Source of the DNA: DATJUF01 sp035524095
Lineage (GTDB): Bacteria > Desulfobacterota > Binatia > Binatales > Binataceae
NCBI GenBank assembly: GCA_035524095.1
Contig: DATKPK010000256.1
Location: 1 to 46,473, forward strand
Direction: 5' to 3'
DNA length: 46,473 nt
The notes below the pieces were generated by a model. It saw only the letters and a list, made by a program, of their open reading frames with translations. It was not told the origin of the DNA and made no database searches. Position 1 is the stretch's first letter; every line of letters starts with the position of its first letter. Below are positions 33,524 through 42,114 of the stretch, piece after piece. Position numbers and translations under genes: made by a program.

Positions 33524-34743
33524 TGCATTAATTGGTTCAATTGGAAGATAGGGAGCAACACCGCCAGCATCATGAAAAGGATTAGACCCGCCATCACGAG
33601 TGTCATCATAGGCTCAATTAGTGTTGTCATCTGACGCAGCGAGGTTTCGACTTCGCGTTCGTAGTTATCGGCGACCCGTTCGAGCATCCGCTCGAGTTCA
33701 CCGGAACGCTCGCCGACTTTGATCATTTCGATCAGAAGCGGCGGGAACATATGGCTCTGTTCGAGCGTATGGCCCATACCGTGGCCCTCGCGAATGCTCT
33801 CACGGCTATTCTCAACGGCGTCAGCAAGCAAACCATTGGTGACGACGCGCTTGACGGCCGTCAAAGCGGGTAAGAGCTGAACGCCGCTAGAGAGCAGCGT
33901 CGCCAGTGTGCGGGCGAAGCGCGCGCAGATGACGCGGATAATCGTGGTGCCGAGAAACGGTACGCGAAGAATCATGGTGTCGTATAAACGGCGGCCGGCA
34001 GCGGTCGAGAGACCGCCGACGATCCCGGCGATCACGCCAACGATGATCAGTAGAAGCAAGATCCAATAGGTTGTGAGGAAAGTGGATATGCCAATGAGTA
34101 TCTTAGTCATTTCCGGCAACACTGCATGCTGTTGCTGGAAAATCGTGGCAACTTGCGGCACCACGTAGCTGACCAGAAAGCCCATGATCGCCAAGCCCAC
34201 GCCCATCATGATGAATGGATAGGTCAGCGCGCCGCGAACCTTGGCAACGAATTCCGATTGCCGTTCGCTGTATTCAGCCAGCCGGTCGAGCACAGCTTCG
34301 AGGGCCCCTGCCGCCTCCCCCGCGCGTACCATCCCAATGTAGAGATCGGAAAAAGTCTGCGGATGAGCCGCGAGCGCATCGGCTAACGAAGTGCCTTCTC
34401 GGACGCGCTCACGCACTTGTGAGAGCATCCGTTTGGCCACTGGGCGATTAGATTGACCCGCCAGCGCGCCCAGCGCTTCGGTCAGTTGGACGCCCGCGCC
34501 AAGCAACGAGCTCAGCTGCCGCGTCATCAGAGCCAGTTCGGTCGGCGGGATGCGCCCACCGAATGAGGGCAGCATCTCGCGCCAGGAGCGGGTATTTAGC
34601 GCGCGATCCTCCTCGGCCAATTCGGTCGGGAAAATCCCCTGCTCGCGCAGCTTTCCACGCGCAGTACGCGGACTGTCAGCATCGATAACGCCAGCCACCG
34701 ACTGGCCGGCCGGCGATAGCCCTCGATAAGCGAAAACAGGCAT
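33520..34743 (-). CDS. gspF: Type II secretion inner-membrane platform protein GspF
   Basis: A polytopic platform protein (407 residues). Two repeats of the GspF/PilC cytoplasmic domain are visible: LALMTRQLSSLLGAGVQLTEALGAL with GTSLADALAAHPQTFSDLYIGMVRAGE near residues 70-150, and ARTLATLLSSGVQLLPALTAV with FPPLLIEMIKVGERSGELERML near 275-350. Three membrane helices follow the usual places (about 172-195, 225-245 and 380-400). The start PVFAYRGLSPAGQSVAGVIDAD is typical. It lies 15 bases after gspE. Confidence 0.96.
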   Translation of the reverse strand: MPVFAYRGLSPAGQSVAGVIDADSPRTARGKLREQGIFPTELAEEDRALNTRSWREMLPSFGGRIPPTELALMTRQLSSLLGAGVQLTEALGALAGQSNRPVAKRMLSQVRERVREGTSLADALAAHPQTFSDLYIGMVRAGEAAGALEAVLDRLAEYSERQSEFVAKVRGALTYPFIMMGVGLAIMGFLVSYVVPQVATIFQQQHAVLPEMTKILIGISTFLTTYWILLLLIIVGVIAGIVGGLSTAAGRRLYDTMILRVPFLGTTIIRVICARFARTLATLLSSGVQLLPALTAVKRVVTNGLLADAVENSRESIREGHGMGHTLEQSHMFPPLLIEMIKVGERSGELERMLERVADNYEREVETSLRQMTTLIEPMMTLVMAGLILFMMLAVLLPIFQLNQLMQ

Positions 34744-34758
34744 CGGTCGCGATGCGTC

Positions 34759-36471
34759 CTAGGAGATATCTTCCTGCGTCACGCGCAAGAGTTCTTCGAT
34801 GGTGGTGAGGCCCGCCATGATGCGATCAGCGCCGTCCTGACGCAGAAGCGTCATCCCATGCGAGGTACAGGCGCGCCGAATCATCGAGGCGTCGGCTTTC
34901 TGCATCACCAGGCCACGGACTTCGTCGTCCATGATCATCAATTCCTGAATCGCCATACGGCCACGATAACCAGTGTTGCGGCACAGCTTGCATCCGGCGG
35001 GGCGATATATCTGGCTGTTCACTTGGGCCCGTTTAAGTCCGATTCGCGCTAGTTCGAGGTCGGTGGGATCGTAGGGCTGCCGGCAGTCATGACAGACCAT
35101 ACGCACGAGGCGCTGGGCAATCACAGCCAGCACGGATGAAGAGACCAGAAATGGTTCGATGCCCATATCGACCAAGCGGGTCAGTGCGCCAAATGAATCA
35201 TTGGTGTGCAGTGTGGAAAAGACTAAGTGGCCGGTGAGCGCCGCTTGAATCGCAATTTCAGCAGTCTCACTATCGCGGATTTCGCCGACCATGATGACGT
35301 CTGGGTCCTGGCGGAGGATCGAGCGCAGGCCGCTCGCAAAGCTCAAATCGATCTTCGGGTTGACCTGCATCTGGCCGACGCCATGAAGCTGATACTCAAT
35401 AGGATCCTCGATCGTGATGATGTTTTTTTCCGGCGAGTTGATGCGGCTTAGGAAGGCATAAAGTGTTGTGCTTTTGCCTGATCCGGTTGGTCCGGTGGCG
35501 AGTATGATGCCGTGGCTTTGCCGGATCAGACGGTCGAGCCGGGCAAGATTTTCACCGGAGAAACCCAAGCGGTCGAGATTGATATCGACGAGGGCTTGAG
35601 CGCGGTCAAGCAAACGCATCACGATGCGTTCGCCAAAGGCTGTCGGGATGGTCGAGACGCGAATGTCGACATCGCGGCCGGCCACTTTCAACCGGATGCG
35701 CCCGTCCTGCGGCAAGCGTTTCTCGGCGATGTTCAAGCCCGACATGACCTTGATGCGCGAGGCGATGGCAGCGTGGAAGCGCTTGGGCGGCGACAACACG
35801 TCGTACATCATGCCGTCAACACGGAAGCGAATTACCAGTTCACGCTCAAAGACTTCGACGTGAATATCACTGGCGCGGTCCTTGACGGCCTGAGAGAGCA
35901 GTCCGTTGACCAATTTGATGATTGGCGCGGCGTCGTCAGATTCGAGCAGGTCGCGCGGTTCCGAGGCCAATTCACTGGCGACTGCTTCGAGCCGCTCCTC
36001 GTCGAGGTCGATCATCAGGTCGTGGGCGGCGGTTGAGGCTTGATCGTAGGCGCGATTGATCGCTTCGTTGATCACCTCGACCGGCGCGACCACAGGCTGA
36101 ATCGAACGGCCGAAAAGTACGTGGAGGTCATCCAGTGGCTCGTAATTCCAGGGATCCGCGATAGCGACGCGAACCATCGCGCCGTCCGTTCCTAGCGGCA
36201 GGAGCCGGTTGCGTTTGGCGTAATTGATGGGAACTTTGGCGACCAACTCGCTATCGAGCGCGTTGGGGTCGATATGGGCCTGAAACGGGAGCAAATACTC
36301 TTGCGCGATAGCGCGGGCGAGCCGCTGCGGCTCCAGCGTCCCCATCTCGACCAGTACCTCGGCCAACTCCTGACCGGGCTTTCGACGCTGGCGTGCCTTT
36401 TCCAGATCGGTGGGCGAGACCCATGAGCGGTCGAGCAAGATTGATTCGATCGTCGTACGCGCAGTCGCCAT
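34759..36471 (-). CDS. gspE: Type II secretion ATPase GspE
   Basis: The hexameric cytoplasmic ATPase that drives pseudopilus growth (570 residues). The N-terminal N1/N2 domains bind GspL (PGQELAEVLVEMGTLEPQRLARAIAQEY). The catalytic core has Walker A (GPTGSGKSTT), the Asp box (ITIEDPIEYQ), Walker B (MVGEIRDSETAEIAIQAALTGH) and the His box (FSTLHTNDS). The zinc module near the end is intact with two CxxC pairs (CHDCRQPYD and CKLCRNTG). It is the first gene of the operon. About 200 AT-rich bases precede it (36472-36670) and probably hold the promoter. gspC and gspD are absent here, so they must be elsewhere. Confidence 0.96.
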   Translation of the reverse strand: MATARTTIESILLDRSWVSPTDLEKARQRRKPGQELAEVLVEMGTLEPQRLARAIAQEYLLPFQAHIDPNALDSELVAKVPINYAKRNRLLPLGTDGAMVRVAIADPWNYEPLDDLHVLFGRSIQPVVAPVEVINEAINRAYDQASTAAHDLMIDLDEERLEAVASELASEPRDLLESDDAAPIIKLVNGLLSQAVKDRASDIHVEVFERELVIRFRVDGMMYDVLSPPKRFHAAIASRIKVMSGLNIAEKRLPQDGRIRLKVAGRDVDIRVSTIPTAFGERIVMRLLDRAQALVDINLDRLGFSGENLARLDRLIRQSHGIILATGPTGSGKSTTLYAFLSRINSPEKNIITIEDPIEYQLHGVGQMQVNPKIDLSFASGLRSILRQDPDVIMVGEIRDSETAEIAIQAALTGHLVFSTLHTNDSFGALTRLVDMGIEPFLVSSSVLAVIAQRLVRMVCHDCRQPYDPTDLELARIGLKRAQVNSQIYRPAGCKLCRNTGYRGRMAIQELMIMDDEVRGLVMQKADASMIRRACTSHGMTLLRQDGADRIMAGLTTIEELLRVTQEDIS

Positions 36472-36670
36472 TCAGCGTGCTTCTCCCCGGACTTCGGCCA
36501 GCTTTGATCTATAGCCTAGCAGTCGAAATGTGCTTTGGAACCGGCTCCCCGCCAGTGATTGAAGCCTCCTAACAGGTCTTCAAATCGCATCAATATTAGA
36601 CATCAATCATCGAATCGGTTGCAGTAACATCAACTGAACGATTTGAGCTAACGTAAGATATACCAATCAT

Positions 36671-37102
36671 CTAATAATGCTGAATTGCTGTCGATGTGCC
36701 GCCCGGCCCCAGCCCCCAATTGAACCCGCTCGCGCGCTTGGCCGGCATTGTGCGCTCGGTCTCTTGCCATGAGACGAGTTTGCCATCAATAAACTTCAAA
36801 TCGAGGAATTTACCTTCGTCGCCTTGCTTGGCTGAGGTGTAAAATACCGTCGCTGCCAGGTCCTTACTGTTGGCTCGCTCGGCATAGCTCCAGATTTCGC
36901 TATCTTTGCCGTTATCGATTCGCAGGTCTGGCTCGCCCCAATTCTGATGGATCTCCAGTGTCGTTTCACCCGTCTTCAACGTATCTTTCATATGATCGGT
37001 TTTGACACGGGAACCCGCCTGATAAGCCAGTCCGCAGCCGCTCGTGAGCGCAAGCCATAGCGCCGCGCATCTCAACACCCATTGCTTCCATCGTGAACCC
37101 AT
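36671..37102 (-). CDS. Probable lipoprotein with a BamE/SmpA-like domain
   Basis: A 143-residue exported protein. The signal RCAALWLALTSGC ends in a good lipobox (LTSGC, cysteine at 23). KTGETTLEIHQNWGEPDLRIDNGKDSEIWSYAERANS has the W-G-x-P-D turn and the 'xIWxY' strand common in SmpA/BamE-like domains, followed by FLDLKFIDGKLVSWQETE. The 25-residue tail is Gly/Thr-rich (GLGPGGTSTAIQHY). It lies 200 bases upstream of gspE on the same strand, so it could be in the same transcript, and a secretin-assembly or outer-membrane role is conceivable. Direct evidence is lacking. It shares its plan with the lipoprotein at 19907-20446. Confidence 0.78.
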   Translation of the reverse strand: MGSRWKQWVLRCAALWLALTSGCGLAYQAGSRVKTDHMKDTLKTGETTLEIHQNWGEPDLRIDNGKDSEIWSYAERANSKDLAATVFYTSAKQGDEGKFLDLKFIDGKLVSWQETERTMPAKRASGFNWGLGPGGTSTAIQHY

Positions 37103-37276
37103 CTATTGTGAACCCAGTTGGGAATATTCTTTGGCGCGCGGGCGGCTTGTCAATGCCGCCGCCCGGTAATGGCTTAGTAGGCCAGTACCCGCCGCCCGTT
37201 GTACATCACGATCGCGGTTCCGCGCGTGCTATAACCCAAGGCGGCGGCTGGCTCCGGCCGCAAGGAGAAGGCGCCG

Positions 37277-37516
37277 ATGAGCAATCTCAAGCTGGTTAAG
37301 GGAACCGCCAAGCGCGGCACGCTCATTTACGGTATGCGGATGTTTGAGCCCGGCCAACCGGACGTGATCGAGGATGCCGTCGTTCATTTGCCGGGTGGTT
37401 CGTCCGCGCGGGTCACGATGCATTCAATCGAGGGTACCCGCAATGAGATCCGCCGACAGTTGTTGCGTAGCATCGACGCTTTCTTTGATCTCCTTGACGA
37501 CCAACCTTTGCGCTAG
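37277..37516 (+). CDS. Small conserved-looking protein of unknown function
   Basis: A 79-residue protein with no membrane segment and no cysteines (MSNLKLVKGTAKRGTLIYGM ... FFDLLDDQPLR). AAGGAG ten bases before the ATG and normal codon use support translation. Predicted structure would be beta-strands then a C-terminal helix (NEIRRQLLRSIDAFFDLLDD). It ends 16 bases before an enoyl-CoA hydratase gene, whose ribosome site overlaps the stop codon, so the two are almost certainly co-expressed. I do not recognise the family. An accessory role in the same acyl-CoA pathway is a guess from position only. Confidence 0.75.
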   Translation: MSNLKLVKGTAKRGTLIYGMRMFEPGQPDVIEDAVVHLPGGSSARVTMHSIEGTRNEIRRQLLRSIDAFFDLLDDQPLR

Positions 37517-37532
37517 GAGGCGCTGCATTCAA

Positions 37533-38312
37533 ATGGATCTGAAGTTCATCAAGTACGAGAAGAAAGACCATCTCGCGCTAGTCACGATTAATCGCCCCGA
37601 GGTGATGAACGCGATGCATCCGTTCTGCCATATCGAGATGGATGAGGTATGGGATGATTTCGTCGAGGACAAAAATGCGTGGGTCGCGATTGTAACTGGC
37701 ACAGGGGACAAGGCTTTCTCGGCCGGAAACGATTTAAAGTATACGGCCAGTCATCACGGGGAACCTATGCCTCAGAGCAAGGGCGGTTTCGCTGGCCTGA
37801 CCTCACGCTTCGATATTGTCAAACCGATTATCGCGGCTGTTAACGGGTTTGCGCTGGGTGGCGGATGCGAAATTGCGCTCGCCTGCGACATTATCATTGC
37901 GGCGGAACACGCCCGATTTGGGCTACCTGAGCCGCGCGTCGGACTGATGGCAGGAGCGGGCGGCGTGCATCGGATGCCGCGCCACGTTCCACTTAAAATC
38001 GCGATGGGATTGATGCTGACGGGGCGTCATATCACCGCCTCCGAGGCGCATCGTTGGGGGCTGGTGAACGAAGTTGTGCCGCTCAAGGATTTGTTGCCAA
38101 CGGCCGAGAAATGGGCCGCAGAAATCATGGAATGCTCGCCATTGTCAGTTCAGGCGACCAAGGAGGCGGCGTACATGGGGTTGCATATGCCGCTGGAAGA
38201 GGCGGTCGACAAAAGCTTCCCGGCGATGAAGAAACTGTTCAAGTCGAAGGACTTGATCGAAGGACCGCGCGCCTTCGCGGAAAAGCGCAAGCCGAACTGG
38301 AAAGGTGAATAA
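37533..38312 (+). CDS. Enoyl-CoA hydratase/isomerase family protein
   Basis: A crotonase-fold enzyme of 259 residues. The CoA and oxyanion sites are AFSAGNDLK (about residue 61) and GFALGGGCEIALACD (105-119). Both catalytic glutamates of true hydratases are present, E113 in GGGCE and E133 in LPEPRVG, so trans-2-enoyl-CoA hydration is likely. The usual VGLMAGAGGVHRMPR follows. I place the start at the ATG at 37533, which has TAGGAGG 12 bases upstream and gives a normal N-terminus (MDLKFIKYEKKDHLALVTINRPE). A longer frame from 37374 only overlaps the previous gene. Its CoA substrate cannot be told from the sequence. Confidence 0.95.
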   Translation: MDLKFIKYEKKDHLALVTINRPEVMNAMHPFCHIEMDEVWDDFVEDKNAWVAIVTGTGDKAFSAGNDLKYTASHHGEPMPQSKGGFAGLTSRFDIVKPIIAAVNGFALGGGCEIALACDIIIAAEHARFGLPEPRVGLMAGAGGVHRMPRHVPLKIAMGLMLTGRHITASEAHRWGLVNEVVPLKDLLPTAEKWAAEIMECSPLSVQATKEAAYMGLHMPLEEAVDKSFPAMKKLFKSKDLIEGPRAFAEKRKPNWKGE

Positions 38313-38377
38313 CTGAAGATTTGGTTTTAGGCGTGACGCACCGGTCCCGCCGTACGGGGTCAGCGGGCGTGAGATCG

Positions 38378-38425
38378 TCGAGAAAAGAGGCCGCTGGTAG
38401 CACCAGCGGCCTTGGTTTATCTCGA
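38378..38425. terminator. Bidirectional terminator between enoyl-CoA hydratase and ftsH
   Basis: A perfect 11-bp stem (AGGCCGCTGGT at 38388-38398, ACCAGCGGCCT at 38402-38412) with a 3-base loop sits inside an outer dyad (TCGAGA at 38378, TCTCGA ending at 38425). Read for ftsH (minus), the stem is followed by CTTTTCTC. Read for the hydratase (plus), it is followed by TGGTTTATC. The two genes converge on it. Confidence 0.8.
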
Positions 38426-38438
38426 ACGGACGGAAGGG

Positions 38439-40373
38439 TCAGGCGAGTGATGGTTTCGGCGCCGCCAGACCGGGAACTGGCGCTTCTTCCTCGACCTTCT
38501 TTGGCTTTTCGCGGGTGATCATCGGCGGCGGCGAACCGGTGGAAAGAGGAGTTGGCTCAGGCATTGGGCGTCCTTCTTTGAATGCCTTGACCATCGCCGC
38601 TACTTCGGAGCCCTCCAGAACTTCTTTCTCTAACAACCGCTCGGCGACAGCATGCAGCAAGGTCAAATGTTCGCTCAGGAGCGATCGCGCTTTGTGGTAT
38701 GCGTCGTCGACCATCCGCCGCACCTCGCGGTCTATCTCAACCGCAGTATGCTCCGAATAGTCCTTGGTGTGCGCGATATCGCGACCAAGAAAGACCTGCT
38801 CCTCGCGCCGTCCGAAGGTCATCGGCCCGAGCTCTTTGCTCATGCCCCATTCACAAACCATCTTGTGCGCCAGCTCGGTCGCTTTCTCGATATCGTCGCC
38901 CGCGCCGGTCGTCATGTGGTCGAAGACGAGTTCTTCGGCCACGCGCCCGCCAAACATCATTGCGAGGCGCGTCATCAGATAATCGCTCGAGTAGGTGTAG
39001 CGGTCGTCGAGCGGTAGCTGCTGCGTAACGCCCAACGCCATGCCACGCGGGATGATGGTAACCTTGTGGACAGGGTCAGCGCCCGGCAGCAGCATCGCCA
39101 CTAGCGCGTGACCGCCCTCGTGATAGGCCGTGTTGCGCCGTTCACCCAGTGACATGACCATCGAGCGACGCTCGGCACCCATCAGCACTTTGTCTTTGGC
39201 CAGCTCGAAGTCCGACATTTCGACGCGTTCTTTGTTGCGTCGGGCGGCCAGCAGCGCGGCTTCGTTGACCAGATTTTCGAGATCGGCGCCCGCAAATCCG
39301 GGAGTTGATCGGGCGAGGCGCAGAATGTCGACGTCCTCGGACACCGGCACTTTGCGGGTATGCACCTTCAGGATGCCCTCGCGGCCCTTAACGTCCGGGC
39401 GCGGCACTACCACACGGCGGTCGAAGCGACCGGGACGAAGCAGTGCTGGATCAAGCACGTCGGGACGATTAGTCGCGGCGACGAGGATCACTCCTTCATT
39501 CGCCTCGAAGCCGTCCATCTCGACCAGCAACTGATTCAACGTTTGCTCGCGCTCGTCATGACCACCGCCGAGACCGGCTCCGCGATGGCGTCCGACTGCA
39601 TCGATTTCGTCGATGAAAATAATGCAAGGCGCATGCTTCTTGCCTTGCACGAAGAGGTCGCGGACCCGCGACGCGCCAACGCCGACAAACATCTCGACAA
39701 AATCAGAACCAGAAATCGAGAAGAATGGCACCCCGGCTTCGCCAGCGATCGCCCGCGCGAGAAGCGTTTTACCGGTGCCGGGAGGTCCCACAAGCAAGAC
39801 GCCCTTTGGGATGCGCCCGCCGAGACGCGTGAATCGTTTGGGATCTTTGAGGAACTGGATGATTTCCTCCAGCTCGTCTTTGGCCTCGTCGATACCGGCA
39901 ACATCGGTAAAAGTAACTTTATGCGTATTCTCGGTCAGCAGTTTGGCGCGGCTCTTGCCGAAGGACATCGCCTTGCCGCCGCCCACTTGCATCTGCCGCA
40001 TAAAGAAGATCCAGACGCCGACCAGCAGCAGCATTGGGAACCACTGGACGAGCAGTTCCATCCACCATGGATTCTCGTCGGCCGGACGAACCTCTATCTT
40101 CAAGTCCTTCTGCGCACGCAGTTCCTTGACTACGTCAAAATCCTGCGGGGCGTAGGTTTTGAAATGTACGCCGTTTTTATCGTCGCCCTGAATGACATTG
40201 CCCTGAATCGTGACCTGGGCGACCTGCCCTTCCTGAACCTGGTTCAGGAAGTCGGAAAACATGATCTCTGGGGAGCGAGTCTGCTGCCGGCTGAAGAAAT
40301 TAAACAGCAGCAGAAACATCAACACCACCACCAACCAGAGGGCGATATTGCGGGAAATTTGATTCATTTTCAT
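38439..40373 (-). CDS. ftsH: ATP-dependent zinc metalloprotease FtsH
   Basis: A membrane-bound AAA+ protease that degrades misfolded membrane proteins and regulators (644 residues). Two N-terminal membrane helices (ALWLVVVLMFLLLFNFF, and MELLVQWFPMLLLVGVWIFF near 105) flank a periplasmic domain. The AAA module has Walker A GPPGTGKT, Walker B IIFIDEIDAVG and the second-region-of-homology arginines (ATNRPDVLDPALLRPGRFDRR). The zinc site HEGGH is near residue 410. The tail is low-complexity and proline-rich (PMPEPTPLSTGSPPPM). The start is the ATG at 40373 or one at 40367; upstream residues are not conserved. It lies 19 bases after tilS, a common bacterial order. Confidence 0.97.
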   Translation of the reverse strand: MKMNQISRNIALWLVVVLMFLLLFNFFSRQQTRSPEIMFSDFLNQVQEGQVAQVTIQGNVIQGDDKNGVHFKTYAPQDFDVVKELRAQKDLKIEVRPADENPWWMELLVQWFPMLLLVGVWIFFMRQMQVGGGKAMSFGKSRAKLLTENTHKVTFTDVAGIDEAKDELEEIIQFLKDPKRFTRLGGRIPKGVLLVGPPGTGKTLLARAIAGEAGVPFFSISGSDFVEMFVGVGASRVRDLFVQGKKHAPCIIFIDEIDAVGRHRGAGLGGGHDEREQTLNQLLVEMDGFEANEGVILVAATNRPDVLDPALLRPGRFDRRVVVPRPDVKGREGILKVHTRKVPVSEDVDILRLARSTPGFAGADLENLVNEAALLAARRNKERVEMSDFELAKDKVLMGAERRSMVMSLGERRNTAYHEGGHALVAMLLPGADPVHKVTIIPRGMALGVTQQLPLDDRYTYSSDYLMTRLAMMFGGRVAEELVFDHMTTGAGDDIEKATELAHKMVCEWGMSKELGPMTFGRREEQVFLGRDIAHTKDYSEHTAVEIDREVRRMVDDAYHKARSLLSEHLTLLHAVAERLLEKEVLEGSEVAAMVKAFKEGRPMPEPTPLSTGSPPPMITREKPKKVEEEAPVPGLAAPKPSLA

Positions 40374-40392
40374 TGGAAAAGTAGCACGCCTG

Positions 40393-41853
40393 TCAAATTC
40401 TAGGCAACGCAGCATCTGCGTCCGGTAGAAGGGGCCTGACGCTTAAGTTTAGCACCTTTCGCGTTGCGGGCGTGACCAGCGCATCGCGGCCGCGGGCCAT
40501 ACCTGGAATCCATAAGATTTCACCGTTGTCGGCGGTTACCAGAGGCCATGATTGGCGCCTCTCGCGCGGCAACTTTAGATCAGTAAAGACGTCCTGAATT
40601 TTGCGGCTTCCGTCCATCCCGAGAGGACGGATGCGGTCGCCGTGCCGGAAGCTCCGTACGACAAGGCAGTCGCCGACGCTATCGGCGTCAAACAACGTTT
40701 CCATCGGGCCTGTGTGCAAGTAGCCGGGATGAGCGGCAAGAAACGCGCCGCTGGCTTCCATCGCGTGCAAATCAAATGCGAAGCCCGCGTCATTGACCGT
40801 TATGGTGACGCCATCGACCAATCGGACCTCGAAAGGCGCTGCCTTGACGAGTGGAGCTTGCTCGATTAGCGCACGGTCGTAAGCGCGGCGCATACGCCAT
40901 TCGCCAGGAAGCGCACAGACCCCGTTTGGCGGGCCGTCGAGACAAAGCGACCGCATACTATCAATATGCACACGATTCACACCACGGAGGTCACCACAGC
41001 GCTCGCGCAGATATTCCCGTAGAATAGCCGCGGTCAGCACAGGATGGAGCGACTGAAAGCCGGAGAGGTCGAATTCGCCATCCGTGGTGCGGCGGCGCAA
41101 CTCGGCGATTGCACATTGAGTCAGAAAATCGTTGGCCGAACGCATTTCATCGGCAAATTCGTTAAGCCGACTGGTCAGCCGCGGGGCATAATCGCGCTCA
41201 ATCAGGGGGATCAATTCGTTGCGAAGCCGGCTGCGCGTGTTCGACCCATGCAGGTTGGTGCTATCGATCACGAAGGCTGCCCCGATAGCGTCGAGATAGC
41301 CTAGCACCTCACTCCGCCGCAGCCCGAGCATCGGCCGAAGCAGGCGTCCTGGCCCCGCCTCGGCCATCGCGGCTGCACCTGCGACACCGCATCCACGGAG
41401 CAGACGGAGCAATACCGTCTCGGCTTGATCGCCGGCGTGATGGGCCAGCGCGATATAGCCCGCGCCACATCGTTCGGCGAGGCGGTTGAGGAAGTTGTGC
41501 CGACACAAGCGCGCGCGTTCTTCGAGATTGCCCTCGCGATTGCTCAATCCGCTGGCACGCTCGACGACAAGATCCAGCTCCAACCGTTCGCATAACCCAC
41601 GCACGAATGTCTCGTCGCGATCGGACTCATCGCCGCGCAAACCATGATTCAAATGGGCAGCCGTCGGCCTTTGGATGGCTCCCTGTTCTTGCAGGGCAAG
41701 CAGCGCGTGTAACAGTGCAACCGAATCCGGACCGCCCGACAATCCCAGCAGCACATGCGCGCCGAGTTCGACGCGATTGCGCATCAAGGCGTTGGCTATC
41801 GCCTTTTCGAATTCGTGTTTGGCTGAGCGCTGCAACTTCGCTTGATGCTCCAC
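40393..41853 (-). CDS. tilS: tRNA(Ile)-lysidine synthase TilS
   Basis: This enzyme adds lysine to C34 of the tRNA-Ile CAU anticodon so that it reads AUA codons (486 residues). The PP-loop SGGPDS is at residues 39-44. HLNHGLRGDESDRDETFVRGLCERL (about 67-91), ALAHHAGDQAETVLLRLLRG (about 136) and RPMLGLRRSEVLGYL are the standard N-terminal signatures. Substrate-binding and C-terminal TilS domains follow (DRIRPLGMDGSRKIQDVFTDLKLPRERR). The start is a GTG at 41853, giving a slightly long N-terminus; no ribosome site is clear. It is upstream of ftsH in the same unit. Confidence 0.95.
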   Translation of the reverse strand: MEHQAKLQRSAKHEFEKAIANALMRNRVELGAHVLLGLSGGPDSVALLHALLALQEQGAIQRPTAAHLNHGLRGDESDRDETFVRGLCERLELDLVVERASGLSNREGNLEERARLCRHNFLNRLAERCGAGYIALAHHAGDQAETVLLRLLRGCGVAGAAAMAEAGPGRLLRPMLGLRRSEVLGYLDAIGAAFVIDSTNLHGSNTRSRLRNELIPLIERDYAPRLTSRLNEFADEMRSANDFLTQCAIAELRRRTTDGEFDLSGFQSLHPVLTAAILREYLRERCGDLRGVNRVHIDSMRSLCLDGPPNGVCALPGEWRMRRAYDRALIEQAPLVKAAPFEVRLVDGVTITVNDAGFAFDLHAMEASGAFLAAHPGYLHTGPMETLFDADSVGDCLVVRSFRHGDRIRPLGMDGSRKIQDVFTDLKLPRERRQSWPLVTADNGEILWIPGMARGRDALVTPATRKVLNLSVRPLLPDADAALPRI

Positions 41854-42020
41854 ATGACCGCGAGCGGCCGCTCATCCACAGCTTATACTTATGGCGCGTG
41901 CCGCCCTATAGGCACACAGCAGCCTTTTAACCGCGCCGTCCCGATCGATTAGCGCACCTGTTAGTGATGGGCTAGCGGTGGCGGCTCGCATAAGAGGGGG
42001 CTTTCAACACAACTGATGGG

Positions 42021-42049
42021 TTGACGACAGATTTAAACCACGATACTTC
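42021..42049 (+). promoter_or_regulatory. Possible sigma-70 promoter of amt
   Basis: TTGACG (42021-42026) is a 5 of 6 match to a -35 element. TACTTC at a 17-base spacing or GATACT at 15 could serve as a weak -10. It lies about 65 bases before the amt start. I found no -24/-12 sigma-54 site, which many amt genes use. Confidence 0.3.
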
Positions 42050-42114
42050 CGTCCGCGCTGATACTCCCGCGGGCCGGAGCCAGGACTTTTTCTCGCGGCC
42101 GCCGAAGGAGCCTG

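Noticed and set aside
37374..37532. N-terminal extension of the enoyl-CoA hydratase
   Set aside because: The extra residues lie in another frame over the 79-residue gene and are unlike any crotonase N-terminus. The start at 37533 has TAGGAGG ahead.
39360..40403. Plus-strand frame of 347 codons opposite ftsH
   Set aside because: It is antisense to highly conserved ftsH and its sequence resembles no protein family.
41880..42114. Sigma-54 promoter upstream of amt
   Set aside because: No GG and GC pair with the required 10-base spacing was found in the interval.
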